Made by a program: the position numbers and the translations under genes. From contig DF239297.1 of the NCBI GenBank assembly GCA_000507305.1, positions 1-64,000 on the forward strand: DNA of 64,000 nt. The letters run 5' to 3'. The DNA comes from Breviolum minutum Mf 1.05b.01. Taxonomy: Eukaryota; Sar; Dinophyceae; Suessiales; Symbiodiniaceae. Below are positions 53,832 through 64,000 of this stretch, piece after piece; the first letter of the stretch is position 1, and each line of letters opens with the position of its first letter. Under the pieces are notes generated by a model. The model had not been told where the DNA came from. It made no database searches and saw only the letters and a program-made list of their open reading frames with translations.

Positions 53832-56289
53832 CGATGGGGGAACACAGCTGTGCCAAACCTTTGCCAAAAAACGGCAATGGCATGCCTGCGCAAGAAAGAC
53901 ACCTGACAAAAGTGGGGGGCAAAATGAAAACATTAAGTGCTCCGAAACAAAGGTTTTGAACAAAACCCAAGAAAAAACACCCCACTTTTCAACCCCTCCA
54001 ACAATATGTTCACTTCACGAAGTAGTGCGTTTACCATTCAAAATATCCAAGAAATTCACCCCATTGGAAATAGCATGGTTTTTACGCTGGATGGACTTCC
54101 CGACAAGCATAAAGTGCTGTAGGGGTGCTTAAATCTGTTCACAAGTTGCAAGAGGTCATGCCACGCGTGGTTTCCCACCGGGCGGGATGTATTAAGGGCC
54201 TCTTATTCATCTTCACTCTTAATTGTCACTGGGACAAGGACACACACCGAAATCTGAAAAAAACGTGTTGGGTGTCTCAGATCCAGCACGCAATATTCAC
54301 ACACAATCATTTCTTCGTTTTGAATCCCCTATAGTACTTTGTTCATCGTTTTCCCCCGATTGCATCGTCGGTGGCACCTCAAATCATCTTGGGGTAGGAG
54401 ACTATACTCTTAACGAAAAATATGTTGGTCAGTGCCAATTAACGACTGAGGTTATCCATATTATCTCCACTGTTTGGCATTCTCGTGGCAGTTTCTGGGT
54501 TTTGAAACTTTGAGAATTGGAGTGATGGAGAGGACAAGGGCAGGGGGAATCCTCAGTGAATTCCTTTCAAAGACTGTTGAAATCTTCAAACGGTTTGTTT
54601 TCAAAAAATCCGGTTTCCACGGTATCAATTTTGGAGGTTCCATGTGGGTTTTCCGTGATGTAGACATTTTCCAAGAAAGGAATCTTGGTCCACTCATTGC
54701 TTCTGATCCCTCAGCCTTCCCTCCCAGCAAATTGTTGAGCAAAAATGTTGGGATTTGCTTTGATGGTGTGGTTGGAGTGGGGGCATGATCCAAAATTAAG
54801 ATCAGATGTGCTGATTTTAATTTCATTCCGAAATTGTACAGCAACAATAGTTTTGGGACGTATGGTTCTGTATGATCGTTATTTTCCTGTGAATTTATGG
54901 GAACATGAATCATAGTCAACTTTAGGAATGATCCCCAATAAGGAGATTGTGATCAAATGGTCTTTCGGATTGATGAGTTGGCGCACATCATGATGTCATC
55001 CCAGGTTGTTCCCCTCAAAACAAAAAAAATCCTGTGACATAGCATATATGTTGTGTTTTACATTTTTTTCAAGCCCCATTTGGCTTAGATGTATAGTAGA
55101 TGTAGGATAATATGCCATTGGCATGGGTTCTACGGAAATTAAATTGATTTTTTGAGCATCTGGAAAGAAAATACAAGGGTTACTTCTGGTTCCAGAATTA
55201 AGGTTGATGAAAGGATTGCCCCAAACCCATCAATGGCATAGGACCCAGGCTGAAGCTTTAACAAATGTTTCTGGCCTTACCGTTTTCGTTTTTTTTTAGG
55301 GAAGGCAGAAAAACCATGGTGAACACAGATCCGTTGTTGTCCATTGCATTATGGCGAGCTTGGGGTTGTTTCCCTTAAGGCACAAGTCCTGACCGGCATG
55401 GTGATGTCTGAGTTATCAATGCCGGGAGGTTGGGGGTGGTGCCGCCATTAAAACAAAACCGTGGGGATTCAAACCTTTTGTTAGGTCATCACTGGGTAAC
55501 ATGTAGACAATGAATGAAACCAAGATTTAAAAAAGGCAGTCAGTTCAGTCAGTTTTTCCACAATGCCGGAAAGGTCCTTGAACTTTCACAAATGGATTCG
55601 TTTGAAGCATGATGGTCAGAAAAAGAGAACTCCCCGATTGAAATGTAGCTGGCTATCCATGTTGAATTTCAGGATTGTAGTGTTAAGGGCGTCTCAGAAC
55701 CTACTGGTCATCAACAGGAAACACAGATTGAATTTGTTCAAAATTCCCAAATTGTTGGCCATCCTTGAGAAGATTTCACCAGAAGATATATGAAGATATG
55801 CTATTTTGAATGGAATTGGGACAATAAAAGACTAGAATCAAGGCATGAAAAACGGATGGTTTTAAGTGTCCCTCCATTTCGAGGTCTTTGATAGAGAGAC
55901 CCCAGCTATTATGGTGGGTCCAGAATCTGTCCGATTGTGAACGGCGTGCGTGTCGTCTCGCCCGCTTTCACCGTGGCAGGTAGTGAACTCTTTCGTTCTC
56001 AAGATATCGTGGAACAGGGCCTGGGAGGCTCCGAGTTTTAAAAGAGGTTTTCTGCCTGGTTTGGGTGGCAAATACGTTCTGTCCCAGTAAAGTAAGATCT
56101 AAGATACTTGCAATAGAAAAGTATGCATCCTTAGAAAACATATATACTTGTTCTTAAGTGTTTCTTGTGTTCAAACTGCTGTGTTAGTTTATAACAAAGC
56201 GGGGGTTCCTTGTCTCACATTGGATTCCGGAGTCTTTTAATTTTAATTGTTCTATAACTACGGTCTCCCAAATACCATCTAATATATTA

Positions 56290-56386
56290 CTAGGTGGTGG
56301 TTTCAAAAATATGTTATTTTCACCCCTAGTTGGGAAATGATCCAATTTGACTAATATTTTTCAGATGGGTTGAAACCACCAACTAG
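56290..56386 (+). repeat. 100-bp inverted-repeat element with 4-bp target duplication
   Basis: CTAGGTGGTGGTTTCAA left, TTGAAACCACCAACTAG right. Flanked by ATTA on both sides (56286-56289 and 56387-56390). Interior CACCCCTAGTTGGGAAATGA then CCAATTTGAC. One of the best copies in the window. Confidence 0.85.
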
Positions 56387-59300
56387 ATTAGCGTATCAGG
56401 ATAGAAGGATATTTATGTGTGTATAATATATATATATATACATCATGGAGAGTGTTTAGATTTTCGTTGCTCATGAGTTTCAATTCCTCATGGAGCCCAT
56501 GATGACCGTTATCCCCAGTGGCTGTTCTTTGAACATGTCCACCTTCGTAACAGGAGACGACGTGACAAATATACATCTAATCATTATTTTGACTGATGTA
56601 TCAATAGATGGAGCATGATACCAAAGATAGGTTACGTATGAGATGTTAATGTAGTTCATGTATCATACAAAAGTGAATCATAGAGTTTTCAACGCAGACA
56701 ACCCGACCAGTTGCCAAATTTATGGAAAGTCCACACAAATTTGGGGCAAAACTTCTTGAATGTCGAAAAACAACAGCAAGGTCTACTACATGAGTTGCGC
56801 GAGAAGAAGGTCTATGTGATGGAAGCGCGCGGAACCGTTTAGAAATTTCGATTCGCGAAGATTTGGCATCGCCGTACCTGGCGTGATGCATATTGATACA
56901 TTGATTGTGTGGAAAAAAAGGGGCCTACAATGATCACAAGATGGTTTCAAGATCCTTCCAACTACCTTGTTTTATATAGGGGATGATTTTGGAAGACTTC
57001 TGGTGGCTATGCGATTCAAAAAGTTCGGTTAATCTTTGAGTCCTACCGAGTCGTAAAGACCTTCAACCTTTGGAAGTTTGACGGGTAGTTGGCCGCTGAT
57101 TTGTGAAGAAATGAAACCCTCCCAACATCGCAGCATTTTTAATGTTGGCAGTTTCATGACGTGAACAAATTGGTAATTTCAGGAATTGCAACCATAGTAA
57201 AAAAATTGGTTGCCAAAATCATAGATGCCAATGATGAAATTAGAAATATGCATTCAAATATACCAATATGTCTTGACGATGAGTTCGACAAAAGGCTACT
57301 GCATCAATGGTCCCTAACGAGATGAAGCCCATTTGAATGAGCCTGTGGAATTAATGAATTCGTGAATGAAGCGGCTTATAAGCCCCACATATCCTTGACA
57401 AACAGCTACTGACTCAGGGATGCTGGCAGTAAGAGAGCAGTGCTGAATCTTGTTTTGCCCTCGAAATTACCAAGAAGACGTAAGAATCTAAAGCGGTCCC
57501 GATCGAATAGAATTGCAGGTTCCTCAGAAAAAGGATTCTAAAGGCATATAAGTGATATGACCCCCTTTCTTAGAACATACCTGGAGCAGGATAGTCATCT
57601 CAAACACTTATTTTTGAATCATCATGCCATCATCTCCTCACAAAGTGGTACATCATCATGGCTGATATGTTCACTAAAAGTCGGGGCTCATTGGTTCATC
57701 TTCACCATCGTTAGCCTCCGCCATGACGGCTGTGGGCCGACAGAGTGGAAAGCGCAATGACAGCAACATGGTGCCCTTGGCTGGGTGGGGCGACCTTCGC
57801 CGATTGTTATGCTCAATCCCTATACCATAACGAAGATAAGGAAGCAGTGGTTCTCTAGAGGGATGAATGGGATGTATTTTTCATGATTTTCATGTATGAA
57901 TTTTGCTTGGGAGCTCAAGAGGAATTTTCACACAAAAAAAACACGCATGAAATGAAATCATTGACTAGCTTCGTATTTGCATCGTGGATTTCATGGTAAA
58001 AAAATTGCTGAAATTGAAATGACTGGCCACATCCAACAAGCATGGTACAGTCGAAACATGCCACAATCTGCTGGTGGAAACGAACCTATTTTTGGCTTTG
58101 GGACACATGTTGCATTGATTGCCATGGAGGATAAGTACCACCTTGATCCCTAAGGCCTTATCTTAAAAAGACTGGTGGTCTCCCAAACACTTCTTCCAAC
58201 CACTCATGTTCAGGTCTTCTTTTTTGGCTTGTGACATGACCTTGAGAGTGTCTCAAAATGATGTACCGCCCCAAAAGCCAAGGAAAGTTGTTGATTTAAA
58301 TTGTAAACCACATGCACATAGATGCTAATAATTATGTTAATCCAGAAGGTTTCAAAAATGCCAAAACGTCTACCCAGCATATATCATCTAAACCTATGTA
58401 ATAGAAAAAAAAGTAGTATAAGAATCGCGTCCGTTTCAACAAAAACACCAAAATTCACAGGTGAAGAACCTCATCCAGAGTGATCCACCCATGTCCTTGG
58501 ACATCAGGAAGCGGGCCAACATGTGGGAAACATGTCGTGATGGGAAAATAGGGTTAGAAATCCAACAGAAACTGTAAAATGGGAACTTGTCCTTCTAACT
58601 TTTCCTGTCTCAGTTTTCATGTTGGATTGAAAAGAAAGGGAATTCAACAGAATTTTATCCCTCACATGTTTGGGGATATGTGCAGCACAGATTGATTAGT
58701 TGAATTTTGTTTACAACAAGTTGTGGGGTTGGGAATCCTGGTTCTAAATATGCAATGATTTGATGACTACCATGTTTTTTTTTCTACCGTGAACTCATTA
58801 AGGTTAAGACATTTGTTTGAAGAGAACATACCTTAGGAGCCAGAAGTTGAAGACCCTTCCGGGGTTGTCCGGGGATCATGAAATGGAGCCTCAGGTAAAC
58901 TAACATAGCAATGGAAAAATCCACCATTTGAAGATGTATTTCCAGCTAGCCATGTTAGTTTACTGGAGGGTAGCCATATTATTAGAGGGATCTTTAAGAA
59001 TTTTCCATGGAACTGGTGTATGAAAACCCACATGTTTTAACCTCCAAACTAGCCAGTTTTTGTAGGTAAATCGACCATACGATGAGTTTGAAACTAGTTG
59101 AAATGCAGTGTGATTTCAAACAAATTGCCAACAAACAAACATCGTCAGCAATGTTGGGTGGAGCTAAATTGATGACCCGTGTCGATGGAGCTTCTCCCCA
59201 ATCCAAAGGTGGATTGTTGGGCCAATGAATCCCAATGAGGTCTTTGCTGGATGTTTCTGTGTGTAGTTGGATTTTTTTTTGTCGGCGGCCTACTTGGAGT

Positions 59301-61244
59301 AGTGATGTTATCTCTGGTAGAGATATCGCACAGAGTTCCCAAAAAAGGTGTCGTCAAGAGACCATGTTTAAAATGAAGCAAGTACTGCAATAGATGCTGT
59401 AGGAATTGTGCCAAGTATTTTTGGCCCATGCTGTCAAGCAATCCAAGATGTCCAGCGCTTTGCTGTGAATAAGTTGAGTGATTTCACCTAGTTGGAGGGA
59501 ATGGACTTGAAAACAAGGTCTGGGGTGCATAGTGTACCCATATATTTTATATCCTATGAAAACAGTCAATCAACAAATGGCCACTTTGTGGTTTGGATTG
59601 GTGGTTGAGCTTGTCCTTGAGATGCCTGCCACCATTAGCACCAACCATTTGCTGAAGTCATGCATCATTTCCCTCATGAAATCCGGGTGTAATCGATGGA
59701 TTTCAATGAGACTTTTGACCTTGAGAATATGATTTGCCCAACTTTTTGCGCTATGCAGCATGATATTTGAGCAGTGATCTTCGGCCCCTACTTGCCTGTA
59801 CCTTTTACCCAGCTATTGGTCTATTTCATCACAGTCATTCTCCATCACGAGGACTACTCACAAACTACTTGAAATGCAACGAACCAATTGCATACTACTC
59901 AAGTGGCCGTTCATATTACCTGAATGATTCCTGTTAGCTGTAGGTGCTTAGCAAGTTGTTTTTTTTCCAGCCACTTCTGACTACATAGAAAAATATGGTG
60001 GAGATCCAGTGGGGATCCGTACAAGTCCATGGCTACTGTACCATCCACCAGGAGTCCCGGCGCCTACAGTGCCATGAGTTGTCGGAACGAGGTGCCCTCA
60101 CTGGGAAGTTGCGGCCGGCACATAGACTAATGGTTATAAGGTTACAGCCCTTGATATGGGAAATGGTTGGATAACCCTATAAAGGTGTTTGATTTGATTT
60201 CTGTTGCGTCCTCCTTTTGATAGTTTTTGGTGAAAGCAACTCATCCGAGTAGCAACTTTCAGTTTGAGGGTACCATATTGGGGGCCTAGAGATTTGGAGG
60301 AGAGTTTTTGATTTGGATCAGGGGATGATTCGTGACATTTATCAATTCAACATGGAGATGATTTCTTCAAAGGGCTATGCTGTTGGGATGCTCTCTCATC
60401 CTAGAAACAGTCATTGATCATTCTATTTGTTCTAGGGCGATTCCTTAATTACTCCCCTGAAAACTAACAACAAAAAGCCCCTGAAAAATGCTTGGAAAGA
60501 CAAGCCTCAGACTGAAAAAACCGTTTGAAACTGGTCCTTTTTTGAAGGAGTCCAACTATAGTCGTTCGCCTGGTGCACAGAGCACCTCTGAAACTTCTCC
60601 GCAAAATGGTTTGGTTGCTTCTTAAAAAAACATCCTACCAGCACCTGGTTGCTAAGGGAAACACATCTATTTTTGATTGAGATGTTTGAGACATCTCTCA
60701 ACTAGTGAGCTGGCCGATTTTTTGTTTATCTGGGAAAATAGATGAAAATGGTAGATCTCAAATCAACAGGTCTGGTCCATTTTTGTTTTTGATTCCTAAC
60801 GTGAAAATTGAGCGTGAAATAATATATACATGCCAATTAATTTGATTCCTATACAAAATCTATTTGTTGTATTGAAAAGACGAGTCGTGAACCATTGGTT
60901 ATAGATAGAATTGCTGCTTGATATTGGTTGTTGTGGAATCCTTGGATGGTTAGTTGCTGCTGGTTTCCGGTATTTTTAGTTCCCAAGGCACCTTCAAACG
61001 AATCTACGGAGTAGTCATTGACATCCATTGGCTCAAAAGCACCCCGATGTTTTATGTCCATGATTGTCTATTTGTTGGTTTCTAGTGTCTTTATATATTC
61101 ACTCAGAAAAATTGGAAATACGTGTCCAGTTGACGAATACTTGTTTCAATCACCGTCAATTGAGTTAAAGCCTCCCCTTCTTTTTGATTCTCCCGCGCTT
61201 CCATTCGAATTGTGTACGTAAATGTGTCCGTTTGATGCTGTAGA

Positions 61245-61276
61245 GGAGGATGAGGATGAGGATGAGGATGAGGATG

Positions 61277-61338
<62 letters not shown>
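61245..61338 (+). repeat. (GATGAG)n then (GATGAT)n microsatellite
   Basis: About five GATGAG-type units and more than 20 GAT units. It causes spurious poly-His, poly-Ser and poly-Ile frames on the minus strand. Confidence 0.95.
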
Positions 61339-61341
<3 letters not shown>

Positions 61342-63651
61342 AACGCATAGATGGCATAGACTAGAGTGACATGATTTCCATAGATGGCATAGATGGCATT
61401 GATTTCTGTTGGATCCAAGGAGAGAAGACAGGATGTGTATCGCCATGCTGCAGCAGGGTGTTTTGGTCCTGGTTGGTGTGGGGATTTTTTCGGCGCTTTT
61501 TTCCACCCGAAGGCGTGGTTGGAGATCCCAAGTTTATGGATAACCTTAGTGGTGTGTTTTGGTAAGCAGGTTCATAACAAATATTGGGTAAACAAAACAA
61601 TTTCAATACCCTCCCTGAAACTAACATAACCTCTGAAAATGGATGGTTGGAATACGAGTTTCCTTTTGGGATATCCTATTTTCAGGGAACTCTTAGTTTT
61701 AGGGGGTGTAGTTCTTTGGGTTCTTTTTGGGAGGGAGACATTTCAATTTCAATATGAGAAAAACTCCAGCATGGTTGGCATTACAAAGCCCATAATGAGA
61801 TGCAAAAAAAAGGGTTGAATACATAAGTTACTCCGCTTAAAGCAGGAATATATTTATATATACTACATATCTATATATATATACATAGCTGGTGGGTGTT
61901 CCCAGGTGGACCAGCCTTTGCTCAGCTTGGTTCAGATGGGGGGGATGGTGAAAAGCCATCAAAAGAAATTTCTTTTACGGGGATCAGGTAATATAAATGT
62001 ATACATATAATACATACATATATATAATGATTTTATGTATGTAATACTCTCGCAGAGTTTTTTGAAGAATGTTCAAATGGAAGCTGTTTTGTTTTGCATA
62101 GTCCTTATCTATGTTTCTCGTCTACGACTTGAAATGCAGGTGGTACTCTCCTAAGGGCAGATTCCACACATTTGGATAGTGTAGTATCTACACGAATCTC
62201 ACAAGTAAACTGCTGCGAAATGGTTGAACAACTTGGGTCCATGTTCATTTTTCAAATTTCAAACATCCCAATTTTATAACTAAGTTTCGCCTCAATTCTG
62301 GCTTCATCAACCCAATTTTCACTTGAAAGAAAATCCCCCGATCTCATCCGAAAAATTCCGACCGATTCGGACTGCCCAAGGATGCCTTCTGCCAATCCGA
62401 CTGCTCTGGCGGGAAGCCCTCTTCCAATAGCTTCCAGCCCTGGTGCTAGTGGAAGCTGGGCGGGAAGAGGGTGACCGTATGACCATGGAGCTAATGTCGA
62501 TGTTCCAGCGTTTCAAAAAAAATGGCGCTAGAAAATCGACATAGTTATTATTAGATATTCCAAAAATCTGCAGCACCAAAAACATGCTTTGAGAAGTTCC
62601 GTTGGATATTTTTTCAAAACATCTAACATCAAAATTGGCTCGTTGGCTAAATCAGTTCTTTTTTGGAGAGCTTGTACTTACACCATTGGAAAACCCTGAG
62701 AATTCCCAAGGTCATTTGTGGTCATCATGTCATCTCAGGATACGAAGCGAGCGAAGCCTCGTGGCAAGCGAAATCCCACAAGGTGAGTTTCTGCACCGAA
62801 AAAGGGCGTTGCTTTGGTTTTTGTTTGCACAGCTACAATCGATGGGGGGTGATATGTGGCCAAATTTATGGCTATCAAGTACCTTCCAGCATCATCCCTG
62901 ATATGTCGAAATGCTGAACCTCTGGTCCGTCATCAAATTTCCATTAATTTGCGCAGGGGCAAAGGTGTTTAATCTGTGAGTTTGTTGGCCTTTTTGGATC
63001 TATCTTGGGATGAACACGATCAGTAAATTGTTCCGAAGTTTCTTTTTTTTCATTGAGATGGTGGGTATGTCAGTCCACTGGAATCTGACCGGGAATATGA
63101 AGTTTCTTTAGAAAGTGACATAATAGTGACATAGTGATTCCGTAGTATATATACATCTATTCAATCTATCGTTGTTTTGGGCGATTCAAGTAAACATCAC
63201 CCAAGAAAAAATGAAACTGAGATATAGAGGACTCCCCCTTATTTCCGTGGTCCCGATTTGTTTAGTGCTCAGGGATTGGGGGAGATCTTCTTGTGTTTTT
63301 TTCCCAAATGGATCCAACAAGATGCAACTTGTTTTACCTGCTGGAAATGTCCCACACAGGATCAGACATGCTGAGGGTATCATGCTGGAATTTATACTGA
63401 CTCATTCAGAAGCTGGTTGGTTTTATTGTTTTTTTTAACTTGCTTTGAACTTTGGAATGACTTGTTTCACCCAAAAAAACGCTTGTTTCACTCAAAAAAA
63501 GGCAGTTGCCCAGCTCACTGACTGTATGAATGGTCACTGTTTTATTTCATGTTTACTGTCTATTTCAAATGGGTTGAAACCACGGCCCTAGCTATTTGTT
63601 TTACGAACTTCCATGGCAACCTGATGCAATTTGCCGAGTCTGACCTTGCAG

Positions 63652-63832
63652 GATTATGAGGCACCACGCCAGTCAGTTTATGGCAACCAGTGCGGGCACT
63701 CAGAGCATAAGGGGTCGTGTTTTCGTTGTCGGCTTCAACGACAGGCACCCTTTCATGAGACGAAGGTGGCAATGGAAATCCATTTCAAGACATGGCTGGA
63801 TGTTTTAGTGGTGGTATCCACTTCACTTGTTT
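63652..63832 (+). CDS. Candidate exon, frame ambiguous
   Basis: Acceptor CTTGCAG. G/C-richer than its surroundings. Two frames are open: one reads DYEAPRQSVYGNQCGHSEHK, the other GRVFVVGFNDRHPFMRRRWQ. No family is recognised; it lies close to the right edge, so the rest of any gene is outside the window. Confidence 0.3.
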
Positions 63833-64000
63833 GAAGGGTTCAAAATCAGCCTGGATGTTCTCACGATCTTTTCCATACAATCACTTCCAGCACTGGACAT
63901 CGAAGAGTCTCGGGCTGTTAAGATGGTAGTGGCTCCAAAGGTCATTGTTGCATAGTCAATCTTTCTGGGCAAAGTTCCCATTCAACGACCCTCCAGTATA

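Larger units (their letters stand above)
53832..63651. other. Mostly non-coding DNA at the right side of the window
   Basis: AT-rich sequence with many random frames on both strands. It contains one intact 100-bp element (56290-56386), a TA microsatellite near 56420, a (GATGAG)n/(GATGAT)n tract (61245-61338) and two weak exon candidates: 59990-60120 (VEIQWGSVQVHGYCTIHQES) and about 61400-61530 (a hydrophobic AMLQQGVLVLVGVGIFSALF stretch). No gene can be named. Confidence 0.4.

Noticed and set aside
56646-56891. 81-codon minus-strand frame with basic composition
   Set aside because: No homology, no splice or start context, and similar random frames are common in the surrounding DNA.
61103-61506. 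Poly-His/Ser/Ile ORFs on the minus strand
   Set aside because: Produced by the (GAT)n microsatellite.

Overview
This is a nuclear scaffold of an intron-rich protist, most likely a dinoflagellate and plausibly one of the Symbiodiniaceae. The best evidence is a proton/oligopeptide (POT/PTR2) transporter gene split into many small exons over about 25 kb. Two of its introns need GA at the 5' splice site and one needs GC, a known dinoflagellate peculiarity. Short inverted-repeat elements of the introner/MITE kind and a decayed ISXO2/Merlin-like transposase fit the same picture. No rRNA, tRNA, CRISPR array or bacterial operon was seen, and the organism call is inference.

1-12662: a retroelement-like locus, all on the + strand. 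A reading frame entering from the left edge ends in a TGA and continues in the same frame as a 927-residue protein with an N-terminal GIY-YIG nuclease-like block and a reverse transcriptase. This is the permuted domain order known from Chlamys/Naiad-type Penelope-like elements. It is followed by small ORFs without recognisable homology (3532-4119, 4269-4805, 4970-5557, 11077-11586, 11722-12162 and 12365 into the sequence gap). Four of the junctions carry a near-identical 20-base G4/C4 hairpin with one compensatory base-pair change. Two other junctions carry a motif resembling the dinoflagellate spliced leader.

5654-11051: about 5.4 kb of non-coding repeats, bounded by inverted copies of a roughly 60-bp sequence, appears to have inserted between two ORFs of that locus. 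It holds a 72-bp tandem array, arrays of an approximately 86-bp unit, and an AT-rich satellite of self-complementary words. Single N bases mark probable contig joins. An assembly gap follows at 12663-13360.

13361-43021: the POT transporter. Supported exons run from the TM1 ExxER motif (18446) to the C-terminal end (42951-43021). An intronless gene for a small secreted, possibly GPI-anchored protein (32134-32577) lies on the same strand inside one intron. Copies of a roughly 100-bp element with CTAGKTGGTGGTTTCAA termini lie inside the introns.

43022-64000: mostly intron-like or intergenic AT-rich DNA. It has a few isolated candidate exons of unknown family, a decayed ISXO2/Merlin-like transposase (about 53394-53831), microsatellites and further copies of the 100-bp element.
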